Under the pieces are notes generated by a model. The model saw only the letters and a program-made list of their open reading frames with translations, was not told the origin of the DNA and ran no database searches. Of a DNA stretch of 64,000 bases, positions 48,296-59,279 are shown piece after piece (position 1 is the stretch's first letter; each line of letters begins with the position of its first letter). Made by a program: the position numbers and the translations under genes. This stretch comes from Hippasteria phrygiana (Eukaryota; Echinodermata; Asteroidea; Valvatida; Goniasteridae), in the NCBI GenBank assembly GCA_037893225.1, contig JAZGUH010000056.1, forward strand, positions 62,001 through 126,000, given 5' to 3'.

Positions 48296-49785
48296 GGCTA
48301 ATTACTGTTTAAACCAATCTTCTCGTAATTCGAAGAAATTAATATTTACTTAATTTGATGATCCGTGCACGTGCTGCCGATCCATTCTTTTCACAATTAC
48401 CGGGTTGGCTAATAAAAACATCAACTTCGTTAGAGCGGTCACCACACATTAAGCAGCTGACAACTCGTTTATGCCCACGGTTTGCTGTTTCGTGCAAGTA
48501 AAATTATGAATTAACGTCCAGACACTCCTGATGACGATCATAGCACATTGACCGAAACGTCGACTACTCTTTTTTGTGTTAGTTACTTTACATTGTATGT
48601 CCGCAAAAAGTTCTCTCTATCCAGGTCGATCGAGGATAACGTCCAAGATGTCTATTGTCCAACAGGAAGGAATCCTTAGGCGTATACAGGAGGAATTCTC
48701 GTTTCAAGTCAAGAAACCACATCAGCTCATCGCAAGGCAATCACAACACGGAATTGCTTCATCGGATATTCGGCTCGAAAAAGCATTCCCGTGTTGCCTT
48801 CATGCATTTAAAGCTAATGAATGGAAAGTTACCTTTAACAATAGTACGATTTAACACCAGCCTATAAAACAAATCACAATATGCAGAGAACGCCTATGAA
48901 AAGACTACGAGATAGGCCGTACTATAGGGTCTCTTTCTATCGTACGCTGCGATTCCTTTCGTATCATATCCGATCTAGTCCAGCGTGTTTGCAGTAGGCC
49001 CGTTCATCAGACACATTATTCAGGTCGGTCAAGTATTTCGGGAAGATGACACCTGACAATCGCGCGGGAGAGTCCCGCGTGAAAGACGGCACAAGCTGCA
49101 CGCAAGATTCTCAGTCGAAGGCGGTGTTCATGCACATAGTAGACGTTGCGGTCCTCCTACGTGAGTAGAGGCCTTGTAATAATCCAACCGTTTAAGCAGG
49201 CGAGAAATTCACAGTTTGTGACACGAGGGTACTCCGCGGAGCTGTGAGTAAATGGAACGAGAAGATGGGGGGAAACAGTGCCAGTGTACATGTACTGAGC
49301 GCACGATGTCAGATCAGCTCGGCAGATACAATCGCCTTTGTGGTGAAATTAATATTGATGAGGTTGCGCACCGAGTTTCTGGGCGTGTTCTTCGATCTTG
49401 ACTCCTATTATCAAAACATCGGTGCTAGCAATCATCTCCCGAACTCATTATGGCCAACCTGTCCGCTGGGAGCATACGAACATAATCAGGTTGATATAGC
49501 GAGCATAAAAAGGGCAAAACTGCTTGTTCCGCGGTTTGCCCATTAATAATGAGCTCGGGATTGGCCGTGTAAGTGGTGTATAGGGGATCATGCGTCAGAT
49601 GACAGACTCATTCAGCGTTCTGTTTGCGGTAGAATATTACGCTTCATCATTCGTTGTTGGCATTATTTATAAGTTTCACCACTCACGGACGTATATCTGG
49701 GGAAAATCTCACAAAGGGTAGTCAATAATTGGTAGTCTGGTAGTCAATAATTGCTCTAAACGTTCTTGGTGAGTTACTATAGTAT
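48296..49785. other. upstream of GPCR, gene-free
   Basis: Promoter region presumably lies here but no TATA box or initiator stands out. A 100-codon plus-strand frame at 49244-49546 is not recognised. A degenerate hammerhead-like core sits at 48528-48564. Confidence 0.4.
48528..48564 (+). ncRNA. degenerate hammerhead-like core
   Basis: CTGATGA (48528-48534), an imperfect stem II (CGATC against GACCG, one mismatch), GAAA (48554-48557), then CGTCGAC. An active type-I motif would need U two bases before the cleavage site; here it is A. No stem I pairing is evident. Probably a relic, or chance. Confidence 0.3.
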
Positions 49786-50933
49786 ATGCAACATTTGCTT
49801 TTGCTGTAATTTTCAGAAATGAATGGATTTGGGGGTTAGTATTTTACAGCAAATACTGCAACAATGACCTGTTTAAAGTTTTGTGTGCATGTTTATGCTG
49901 GTAAAACCAAAGATCGTATAAGGGAAAGATTGGACGCTGGGCATATTTTTGTACAGCGCCCGATGAAACGCTATGACGTCATTATTTTGGACTATGGGGA
50001 AGGGCGCCCCTAGCGTTTGATAGGTAAACGCGTGTATGCGGCTACAGTGAATCCATACAAGAAGTACATCATCCGGTGTAAAGTGCGAGCGGGATTTTCA
50101 TTGATGAAGAAAAATCTTCACAAATATGACCAAATGAAGAAATGAAGAGACAAATAGAGGAATAAGTGAATGGATAAATAATATCACGGAGGTACCTATA
50201 ATACATGTAGTTACACATGTTTTAGTGACTTGATTTAGGGATATTTATAAATCAGGGAATACATTTGTACAATGTTGAGTTGTTTCTTAATTATAAAGTA
50301 ACAGTCATGTTGTACTTGAACGATTTAATGAAGCTAAATGAAGCATCTGAAAAATAAATGAAATCAAACTTTGCTCCACTCGAGAAGTGTTAATGTCAAT
50401 GGTTTCACTGTACTCATAACTGCTACTTCAGACAGCCAGTAACAAAGTAAGACACACCCAGTAGTATGATTTTGAAAACAAAATATGTTTTTATTATATC
50501 ATTGAAGATGAATACAATTGCAATCATAAATATTATAGTAAAAAACAAAATTCTTATTATTTTTTATTTTGAAATAATTTAGTTTTGTGCCATATGTACA
50601 GTTATATTTGTTTTTTATGATAAAAACAAACATTGCAAAGGGTGGCTCTCCACAATTGAATATCAGAAATTCAGAATTAATGAATAAATAACGAAAGAAA
50701 CAAAGAAAAAAGGAGGGAGAAACATTAAGTATGTAATGTTAAGACCAATCCTTGCCAAATTTTGTTGGAGGTGTCATTTAGTGCCTTTAATTCAGTGCGG
50801 AGCACCAAGTCTTTGTTTGTTCTCCATTGGAACGCTCGGCTGGTTTACCTACCAAAGGTATGAGGGCGCCCTTCCCCATGACTAACTATTTCCTGTTTTG
50901 CTTTTTTCAGCGGAGTGTCCGATCTTTCCCATG

Positions 50934-51105
50934 CACGATATGGGGCAGAGGGAACCCCCCCCCCCCCCCCCCTCTTTTGTGTTGGTCATTGTGTTCCTGG
51001 AATCTCAACAATTATTTTCAGATCTTTAGGGGGGGGGGGGGGGTGTGTTAAGTAACAATAGTCTGGAGAGTGTATAGGGTATAGGGACAAAAGGGGGGTA
51101 TAATC
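50934..51105. repeat. 'cacgatatggggca' repeat, uninterrupted copy
   Basis: CACGATATGGGGCAGAGG, a C22-class tract, TGTTGGTCATTGTGTTCCTG, a G tract, then AACAATAGTCTGGAGAGTG and ATAGGGACAAAAGG. It serves as an empty-site paralogue for the hAT-type insertion in the next copy. Confidence 0.8.
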
Positions 51106-51155
51106 TTTTCCCTTCTACGATCTTTGGTAAAACAGAGAGAAAAATGATGTTCTTG

Positions 51156-51238
51156 TAGACTGGTTCCCTGACACTACTTCAGACAAAACGGAGCAACTTA
51201 TAGACGTCGGGGAATTATAAGGTCGGGGAACTAAACTA
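51156..51238. repeat. small palindromic module M, copy 3
   Basis: TAGACTGGTTCCCTGA, ACAAAACGGAGCAACTTATA, and inverted GGGGAACTAAACTA. Confidence 0.75.
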
Positions 51239-51267
51239 GCTGGCTTGCACCCGTTTATGGCATATGA

Positions 51268-52030
51268 AACACGATATGGGGCAAAGGGGACCCCCCCCCC
51301 CCCCCCCCCCCCCCTCTTTTTGTGTTGGTCATTGTGTTCCTGGCAGTGTTGTAGGTCTCGAGACCGGTCTCGAGACCAGTTTTTCCTGGTCTCGGTCTCG
51401 GTCTCGGTACCCTGTGGTCTCGGTCTCGGTCTCGGTACCCCGTGGTCTCGGTATTTTGCTGGTCTCGGTATCGAGACCACCAATATTTTATACAAACAGC
51501 ACATGTGCAGAATCGATTACAGCACGCTCGACTCGACTCGACTCGAGATGTATAATTGTGCAGTATATGACAACTTCTTGTTTACAGAATCGTTTACAGT
51601 ATGCTCTACTCGACTAAAGAATTATAAACGTGCATGATGACAACCTCGTTTCTTTGCCGTGTACGCGTGCCCAAACGTACATGCAGCGCATTAGCTTCAT
51701 GTAGGCCTATGGGAAGTTGGGAACGACATGTACATGTATACTCCTTTGCACATAATGCATATGGAAATTTGTAATCTTTTTGCATTATTTTATTATGTAA
51801 ATTACATACAAGGTCTCGAGGTCTCGGTCTCGGTCTCGTGCCATTAGGTCTCGGTCTCGGTCTCGGTCTTCCAGGTCTCGGTCTCGGTCTTGGTCTCGGT
51901 CTCGGACTTCGGGGTCTCGACTACAACACTGGTTCCTGGAATCTCAGGAATTCTTTTCAGAAATCTAGGGGGATGTGTTAGGTAACAATAGTCTGCAGTA
52001 TGCATAGGATATAGGGACAAAAGGGAGTAC
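51268..52030. repeat. 'cacgatatggggca' repeat, interrupted copy
   Basis: Same order as 50934-51105, split after GTGTTCCTGG by the element at 51344-51931. It resumes at 51932 with GTTCCTGGAATCTCAGGAAT and runs to ATAGGGACAAAAGG. Confidence 0.82.
51344..51931. mobile_element. hAT-type non-autonomous element with GGTCTC arrays
   Basis: 588 bp. Inverted ends CAGTGTTGTAG and CTACAACACTG, 8-bp target duplication GTTCCTGG (51336-51343 and 51932-51939). The duplicated paralogue at 50985 has a single GTTCCTGG, the expected pre-insertion state. Subterminal arrays of (GGTCTC)n occupy 51355-51475 and 51811-51905. No transposase. Confidence 0.92.
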
Positions 52031-52331
52031 ACTATGCCCCATATCGAGCTGGGTATCGTTTATGGTACCGGATGTCACCAAATGCCCCCACAAAGTGTGG
52101 ACTAACTAAAGGTGGTATTGGGGGCAGTGTTTGAAAAAGTCCAGTTTTTCTAACGGTGGTTGGCCGACTATATTGCTGGAAATTAATACAAAAATTCCAC
52201 TTTTCTTGAAAATGACAGCACACCAGGTGCCAAGGATGCTGGAGACTATTATCTACTGACAGTCTAGTAAAGTATTTCATAATCAGTATTTTTGTTATTT
52301 TATGCTTGCCAATGTTGCATATTACCTTTAA

Positions 52332-53877
52332 AGAAAGATTGATTCTTGGTACATGTAGACTGCTCTCATGATCTTTGACAAGGTGGTCTTGTTACCAAAC
52401 AAGATCGCAGAAAACCATCAAATTTTGTTTTATTTCCAATGAAACAATAATTTAGATCACGTTTGTATTTTTGTTACATATATGGCAATATGTAGGAAAA
52501 CTAGCAGTGAACTGGAAAACCCTGTACTGATCGCATTTTGCATGCCGTTGACATCGGTATGCGTCTACTCTATAGTTTATAGGATGTTCGGTCGACCTAA
52601 TGTCACGAAAACATATTTACAGATGGGGAAATCTTGCACCGCACTTTAACGCGAAATCTTGACCGAGATCCGCGTTGTATTCGCTGGGAGCAAAATCCCC
52701 ATGGCCACGTTACTCCCCGGGGGTGTTAATTTTTTCGCGGAACACACATGTTTTGCCACCGTGACAGTCGATTTATTGTCAACTAGAGACGGGATCTCGG
52801 TGGAGAGGATTACAAAAAGATGAGCTTAAGGTAACAATCAAATCTTGACAACTGCCAGGCAAGTTTTCAGATTGTGAATAGTGTGCCCATCAACAAATTA
52901 TACAAATTCGACGGGGGATGATGAGAATCCCTGGAAAATGAGGCACTATGTGGCCGACGACTGTTCTATGACGCAAAACAGCGATCTGCGTCGGCCGCTC
53001 GTTGAAAGCAAAGCTTCATGATTTTGTTACGACCGGGGTGATGTGTGGCTAAAATCGGGTTACTCCATTTGATTTGGGTTAAGGTACCACCTTCTTAAGG
53101 TACTGTACAGGACAGTACCACGTGGCTAAAAGGGTCTGTAAGGCCTGAGGGTAGATCTAAGTTTAATATCGAATCGGGCGTGTTATACCGGTCTGCATTT
53201 TAAAACTAAATTAGCAGATTCAACCTAATATACCCGTCCCACTATATTTTTGGACTTCCTGGATTGTATAAAATCGGGGGACATCACTCGTAGTAGGTAA
53301 GCCCGTCACAATAGGATTCTGCATTGTTTTATCCCACACACAGTCATAGGCCTACTTTTTCCCCTCATGCTCGGAGCTCCCTACCTCCAAAGAAATTGTA
53401 CCAGGGCATAATAGGCTAAATCTACGATAGGGATAATCTTTGAATCTTCCTGTTTGTTTACATGAAACAGTTACCTGTCTCCTTTGTATTAGTTCATTGA
53501 CTTGCCAAGGCGATGGGATGACATCTCCTTGAGATGCCATTCATTATTATCACACGCACCGGCGAGTATCCTTTAATTTCACTCAGGGCCGAGATTGTTA
53601 AACCCAGAACGATACAAAGACATTTTATCCTTTGAGAAAGTGCAAGCCACTTGTATCAATCGTACAACTTAGGTCATTCCATCTCCAGTTAGCAAGCAGT
53701 ATTAATTCAGACATTCTCACATGCGCGGTCCGAGACTGACGAACTTGTGGAGGCAACCTCGTTACCTCGTAGAAACGTTTGATATAATATTTGAACATCC
53801 TGGAGACATTGCTGCTGTCAATCCCGTTCCCAGTGTCTATATTTTCACCTTCATTTCCAATTAGCCTTTTTATTTTT
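52332..53877. other. gene-free stretch
   Basis: No gene or structured repeat recognised. Confidence 0.45.
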
Positions 53878-53984
53878 GATATGGCGGACACAATAGGAGG
53901 GCGCTATTTAATTTGGGTAAACCCATGGCACAAAAGGTTTACCCAAATCAAACAGCGCCCTCCTATTGTGTCCGCCATATCTCA
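53878..53984. repeat. hairpin element
   Basis: Arms of ~47-50 bp (53878-53927 and 53938-53984), containing ATGGCGGACACAATAGGAGG and its complement, around a 10-bp loop. Three mismatches or fewer by eye. It directly precedes a family D end. Confidence 0.88.
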
Positions 53985-53995
53985 AAAAGCCTAAC

Positions 53996-54662
53996 AGAGT
54001 ACCGAAGTAATGACGTCAATGCCATGTTTGGAACCAGAATACTTTTGTTATTTTGGGTCAATGTGTTTGCATGATTAGCTGTTAACAAAGGAACAGTCTA
54101 AATCTCCATTTGTTTGGAGCCAGCTGTTGCGACAACTAATGACGTCAGACTTCGAGGCCGAGTTCGGGCGGTCTGTTCTAAACACGAGTTCCCTGTTCTT
54201 GCGCCCGAACGGTGGGAACGCGACCCGCGAACATTGCACTCGGAACAAGATCACACACCACCAACCAAGGGGTTTACAAGAACATGACGTAATTTGACGC
54301 GACGTAGAAGACGGAGATGGCGGATGATTTGACGAAGCATGAAAGTCGGCGTAATGTTGCCAAAAATTCCCTTCCAAACGTTTTGAAAAATAAGCTTTTT
54401 CTGAACAAACTAGGGGAAAATGCAGTCTAAATATTGTGCTTCCGTTAAATTATTTTGCGTCTGAAATTCAGGTATTTGAAACGAATGCTTGAATAACGTA
54501 CATGGGCGCAGCCATTACATTTTGCGTGGTTACCAGCGATAGATGGCGCTCTTAATAGCTATCAGATGTTCTTTGGCGTTCGAGCGGCGGAACACGAACG
54601 AAGACACAAGTTGTTCTTGAGCAAACAAGAACAACTCGCCCGAACTCAGCCCGATACTCTAT
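53996..54662. mobile_element. MITE family D, copy 2, split by a nested element
   Basis: Left part AGAGTACCGAAGTAATGACGTCAAT through TGACGTCAGACTTCG matches 20373-20476. The right terminus (GATACTCTAT) appears only after the nested element at 54156-54652. Confidence 0.72.
54156..54652. mobile_element. nested MITE inside family D copy 2
   Basis: Inverted ends GGCCGAGTTCGGGCGG and GGCTGAGTTCGGGCGA (complement of 54636-54652), with GTTCTTG / CAAGAAC motifs just inside. It interrupts the family D right TIR exactly at CTTCG. Confidence 0.68.
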
Positions 54663-55064
54663 AAACCCTGGCTGGGAAAAGACCTCGCATTTTCCCGATT
54701 GGTTACTGCAATATTACAAGCCGATAATTTGTAATAAATCGCTCTTAAGGATTCCACGAAGAGAATTTTCCACAAACGGTGAATGAGAAAGACAATATAT
54801 CATGAGCAACCTTCAAAAAGTCAAAAAATGCCCCATCACCAAAATCTGGGTCACAAACATTTAATATTTTCCCATTTTTAAAGGAAACATGATTTAGGAT
54901 TTATATTGCATTATTCCTGCTTAAAACAATAAAGTATTATCTTGACAATGATATTTTTTGTCCAGAGACAATTATTTCCCAGATTAAATATGAGAAAACA
55001 ATTTTTGAAAATGTTTGTCCAAGCTACTCCGCCCCCTGAGTGGGACCCTCATCTACATAAGTGT
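54663..55064. other. gene-free stretch
   Basis: AT-rich; nothing supported. Confidence 0.45.
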
Positions 55065-55646
55065 GTGACGTAGATCGAGGCACATTACCCATTCATCACG
55101 GGTATGCATTGTGTATACATTGTACGGCGAAAATTCTTCGTCCAAAATCTAAGCAAAATATAGTGTTTTTCGGCCATGCCTACAAGGTGTGTGGCTGCTG
55201 GGTGCAGCAAAACAACGACAGATGGAGTAAGCCTTCATTTATTTCCAACTGAAGCGAAATATCGGAGAATTTGGACGGCGAAAGTGAAGGTGACAAGGGC
55301 AAAGTGGTGGTCCGGCCCCAGCAGCTTTTCAGCGTTATGTAGCGACCACTTTGAGCCGTCGTGTTTCGATACTGGTATTTTCAAATCCTTTGTGATGACC
55401 ATTAAAAATATGCTCAAGTCCACTGCCATCCCAACAAAGTTCCCAGATGTGAGTAAGATAAAGGCGAAAGCAGTTAAACGGCAAATTTCCCGAGGAGCCT
55501 TCGCTAAAAGGGAGAAAATCAGGGTATACTAAGTTCGATGTTAGTTGTTGTTGCAACTTACGAAATTGCACGTGTAGACCTAGTGTACGGGCCGGGTCCA
55601 GACTATCGAGTCGATCCATGAATTTCGGTGCCTCGGTCTACGTCAC
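55065..55646. mobile_element. inverted-repeat-bounded cassette carrying a THAP ORF
   Basis: GTGACGTAGATCGAGGCAC (55065-55083) and its complement with one mismatch (55628-55646) flank the THAP ORF. The inner parts (ATTCAT / ATGAAT) also pair. Target duplication was not resolved. Confidence 0.55.
55176..55532 (+). CDS. THAP-domain protein (118 aa)
   Basis: Intact ORF from ATG 55176 (GGCCATGC context, in-frame TAG 12 nt upstream) to TAA 55530-55532. Residues 1-90 form a THAP zinc finger: MPTRCVAAGC supplies the first two Cys, W33 (YRRIW) is conserved, CSDHFEPSCF supplies the second Cys and the His, and AIPTKFP stands for the AVPTIF box. About 28 basic residues follow, and then the protein ends. 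THAP domains bind DNA and occur in transcription regulators and P-element-type transposases. No transposase domain follows. A weak donor-like GTATAC at 55524-55529 could allow splicing to a further exon. Either a short regulator or a transposon-derived DNA-binding domain. Confidence 0.85.
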   Translation: MPTRCVAAGCSKTTTDGVSLHLFPTEAKYRRIWTAKVKVTRAKWWSGPSSFSALCSDHFEPSCFDTGIFKSFVMTIKNMLKSTAIPTKFPDVSKIKAKAVKRQISRGAFAKREKIRVY

Positions 55647-56141
55647 GAACAGCGCCCTCAATTTGAGTCTCAAACAATTTCAAAAAGGGGGGGTCAATTT
55701 TTGAGCGGCAAATAATCACACTAAAACTTCACTTGAACCAGTTTGGCTTTTAATTCACATTTAATACATATACATGAATTTATTTATGAAATAAAATGTG
55801 ATCCGGTCAATTTGAGAAGCATGTTTCCTTTAAACTCTGTCAGTTCAATTATTTTCAGACGTGTGAAACCCCACCTACATTTTGAGTAGGCTTGCATGCA
55901 CCAACCTGGAAAATGACGCCGATGAACCGACAATGCCTGATTTTGTACGTTATAGTTTGGTGTCCCGTGTCCCCCGTAACGGAAGCTAACAGTGTCCACC
56001 GATTGAACGCCCGGCGATATTTTTTTCTGTAGACCAGATTTGCCAGAGTGTTTCTGTGTAGTTGGCTACGTGAGCTGCCGAGAGACATGTTCTCAGCCTT
56101 GTTTTCGCTGGAAATAAAATCCTCCACACCACAATTGGCAC
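55647..56141. other. gene-free stretch
   Basis: Short minus-strand frames near 55784-56166 are not recognised. Confidence 0.4.
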
Positions 56142-56647
56142 TAGGTGTCAAAAAGACATGATACACTTTTAAAATTGAATAGCGTCAAAACTGTTCATCA
56201 GAACCGAATTAGCTCCTAGTATGATGTACCTGAGACATGGCCATTTATGTTACGCTCATTGAAATTGGTCTCGGCACTATATGAACCGAATAACAGGCTG
56301 GTCAATTTCAGGTAAGAATTTTTCTTTAGGCAAAGTATTATGGGCCGTCGTAATCATGACCCTATTGTCGTGTCCAACAGATGAGTTCAATATGGTGGTA
56401 AACCAAGCGGATCTGTATGACATAATTTGGATAGGAACTTCGCTTTTGACTCGACTCAACCCGTCGAGGGAAAAACTGCCATTTTAGATAAACCTCTTAC
56501 CCAACCCATTTACTGATTTGGGGGCTCAGAGTGATGTAACATAAATGGTCATGTCTCAGGTACATCATACTAGGAGCTAATTAGGTTCCGATAGACAATT
56601 TTGATGCTATTCAATTAAAGAAGTGTATGTTCTTTTTGTGACACCTA
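56142..56647. mobile_element. TIR element with ~118-bp inverted arms
   Basis: TAGGTGTCAAAAAGA at left, TAGGTGTCACAAAAAGA on the complement of the right end. The arms continue through TTGAATAGC and TTAGCTCCTAGTATGATGTA to GGCCATTTATGTTAC. The interior of ~270 bp is non-coding. Confidence 0.86.
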
Positions 56648-56754
56648 TTACAAGAAAAAGAATTACATACAGGGATTATTTTGCCTATGGGTAAGAACAA
56701 ATTAAGAGATTAAATGGCGCCACCAACGGTGAGAAAGTGTGTCACGCACCGCAC

Positions 56755-56895
56755 CGCACCCCCCCCCCCCCGCACCCGCACCCGCACCCGCACCCGCACC
56801 CCCCCCCCCCGCACCCGCACCCGCACCCGCACCCGCACCCGCACCCGCACCCGCACCCGCACCCGCACCCGCACCCGCACCCGCACCCGCCCCCC
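56755..56895. repeat. (GCACCC)n microsatellite
   Basis: About 19 hexamer units with two C10-11 interruptions. Open frames here read as Pro-Ala, Arg-Thr or His-Pro repeats and are artefacts of the repeat. Confidence 0.93.
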
Positions 56896-56982
56896 ACCCC
56901 TTTTGTAATTTTTTCGCAGACGAAACATTTTGGGAGTCACCTTTCTGGTCAAATTTCTTTCCCGCGCAGTCTCACTTGTACA

Positions 56983-57590
56983 ACTGCCGTGCGACTGCAT
57001 TTTTACTCTAGTGCGACTTTTCCTCCCGAAACATCCGATAACGGTTCAAGTTCCGTGCGACTGCCGTACAAACTGTACGAGTCCCGCGAGCAAGCGCCGT
57101 GCGATTGTTGTTCAACTCGCGTGCGACCTGTGCGCATGCGGTACAACCGCCGTACAACCAATCAGAGCGCCGCGCGAATCGCACAAAAGCAGGGCCTTTT
57201 GGCGTCGATCTTCAAAACCGCACTTGATGTTTGACAGTCAACAAGTATTCAACAAAACACAACGATGCCACCGAAGAAGAGTGATGGCAAGCAGGCAGGC
57301 AGCAAGAACGGCAAAGCCAGGTTGGACGGCAGTAGCACCGCGCTCGCATGGGGTCGCACCGCACTTGCATGAGATTCCTACAGCTTGTACAGCAGTCTGA
57401 TGGCAGTTGCACCGGGCTCTCAAGAGATTCGCACATGTTGCACGGCAGTTTGATGGATGTCGCACGGGAGTCGCACAGGATCTGCTAGGAGTCGCACTCT
57501 CTTCAGACTCCCGTGCGACCTATCAGACTGCCGTGCGACTGCCGTGCGACCCCCATGCGACCAATGCGAACCGTGCGACAGCCGTATGGA
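56983..57590. repeat. clustered CGTGCGAC motif
   Basis: The octamer CGTGCGAC (or GTCGCACG, with close variants) occurs about 17 times, forward in the first third, reverse in the middle, forward at the end. A 35-codon frame at 57266-57373 starts MPPKKSDGKQAGSKNGKA, looks like a basic N-terminus, then runs into the motif. I do not call it a gene. Confidence 0.7.
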
Positions 57591-58633
57591 AATGAAATGA
57601 AAGGCTAGATCCGCCCCTGCACCCTGTGTAAGTTATCTTAATCATGAATAGACCCTACGCATAAAGGCCACATTTAAGACAAATTAACAATGCAGGGGCG
57701 CTATGACTTTTTGACTTAGAGCTGTATGAAAACAAACATTGCAGGACAGAAATGTTGAAATTGATCCGAGGAATCTGGCTGTTTAAAATACACTTATTTG
57801 TATATTTTAATGTACACCATGACATACAACTTGTGTGCACATAGTATATACATATATGCACTGGTTGACTTTATGCACACAAGTTACAAATTTTACCGCT
57901 ATAATTATCACGTATAATTTCTAAACACTCTGACAAATCCGTCTCGTTCCACTTCTAAAATCACAGCTACAAAAACCACAATTCTCAAAAAAAATATAAA
58001 TAATTTACAAATATGCAACAATTAAGTCGTACAATAACTTCTTTAAAAGTAGGCCTTCAAATTAGTTAAATATTATTCGTAAATACAGTTTACCCGTTCC
58101 TATTGGTCGAGAGCCTGTCACATGGGTGGTTTTAAATGGGTGATAAAAGTACCAACACTTTTTTCCGGTGTCAAGATATATACACGTATCTATGTTGATA
58201 GAAAAATGGCAAGTCTATTTCCAACTTGGTTTACCAAATTCTAAATTAGCAAGAATGGTTTGAGAATTGACTTTAGTTAAGTAAAAGTATCTTTAACCCC
58301 TTGCCTCCAGCTGTTATTGATGGGGGGGGGGGGGGGGGGGGGGGGGCTGGTATGTCAAGAACGGGCTGTGCAGCCAAGCGTAAATGCAAACAATAAGCAA
58401 CACAATGATTAGAGTGGTCCTATTCATTACACTTTGTCCACCCCCCCCCCCCCTTTCGTGTTAATGAAAGCTAGCTTTGAAAAAGCTCCATCTATTCATT
58501 ACACTCCCATTCAAGACAAAAATATCTTCCGGAAGTCTAGCATGAAAAGGCCTTCTGAGATATTCCCTGACCTCCACCATGTCCACCTATCCCAGCTAGG
58601 GAACTGGTGGAGAGGTGGGGGCGTTGCATCCTT
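57591..58633. other. downstream of TSEN54, gene-free
   Basis: Contains a G25 tract at 58322-58346 and a C14 tract at 58441-58454. No clear AATAAA on the minus strand was found close to the TSEN54 stop. Confidence 0.45.
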
Positions 58634-58787
58634 CTAGCCCAGACTGATGTCAGTGGACAGCTCGATCCCCTTTAGGGTGTAGAACGTGATGTCGCCGTTA
58701 TCCACCACAGCGACCAGGAGCGTAATGGCACTGGCTTGCTGCAGGAGGTTGGCCAGGGTGAACAGGTCTGGTATAGCATCCATCACG
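58634..58787 (-). CDS. TSEN54: tRNA-splicing endonuclease subunit Sen54, last exon
   Basis: Acceptor TTTCTTTGTAG at 58788-58798, then 50 codons and TAG 58634-58636. It encodes VMDAIPDLFTLANLLQQ followed by ITLLVAVVDNGDITFYTLKG and a short tail. The VDxGDIxFY block and its place at the C-terminus are diagnostic of TSEN54. This subunit is a non-catalytic partner that, with TSEN15, supports TSEN2 and TSEN34 in cutting tRNA introns in the nucleus. The first base C completes an Arg codon with CG from the previous exon (61024-61137). Confidence 0.9.
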
Positions 58788-59279
58788 CTACAAAGAAACA
58801 AGATCAGCTAGTGTAAGGTACACAACTTGTGGTGTATCCAAGGGGAGGGGCCATATGGGAGGGTGTGGGCCATGGGAGGGTGTGGGCCTTGGGAGGGTGT
58901 GGGGTGTGGGCCATGAGAGGCCGTGTACCTCTGCCAACCCCCCACCCCCCCCCCCCACCTCAGGTGTCCCCTCGCCCTCTTCTACCTCACTGGAGTAGGG
59001 GAAGATCCAGGAATTTTTTCTGACTGCTGAGCTGTTTGAAATTGATAGCCAAAATATTAAAAAACTGACCTCAACTACCAATCAATTGATGTGAAAACTG
59101 TGGCAGAGAGGAGGGGGGGGGGGGGGGGGGGGTTTAAGGAGGTAATCAGTACCTAAAAAACCTGCAGTACCACTAACAATACCACCAGTGGGGGTAGGAG
59201 GAGGGAGTTAAGGGTGTACATCAGAACCTAAACAAGGTGATCCATGGATCACATTGTGTCGTCTTTTTAGGGGGGTTTC

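Larger units (their letters stand above)
49788..52331. mobile_element. TTAA-type MITE family A, copy 5, expanded by nested inserts
   Basis: The left end resembles copies 2-3 (ATGCAACATTTGC, TTTTCAGAAATG, GGATTTGGGGGTTAGTATTTTA). The right end at 52160-52331 has CACTTTTCTTGAAAATGACA, CAGTCTAGTAAAGTATTTCA and TTAAAGGTAATATGCAAC (complement). About 2.2 kb of other sequence lies between them, including module M (51156), two poly-C repeats and a hAT-type element. Whether the two ends belong to one original insertion is inferred. Confidence 0.6.

Noticed and set aside
49244..49546. 100-codon plus-strand frame
   Set aside because: No recognised motif and no support from neighbours.
56710..57234. 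Long Pro/Ala/Arg/Thr-repeat open frames on both strands
   Set aside because: By-products of the (GCACCC)n microsatellite.
57266..57373. Possible histone-like N-terminus (MPPKKSDGKQ...)
   Set aside because: Only 35 codons, runs into the CGTGCGAC repeat, and no histone fold follows.
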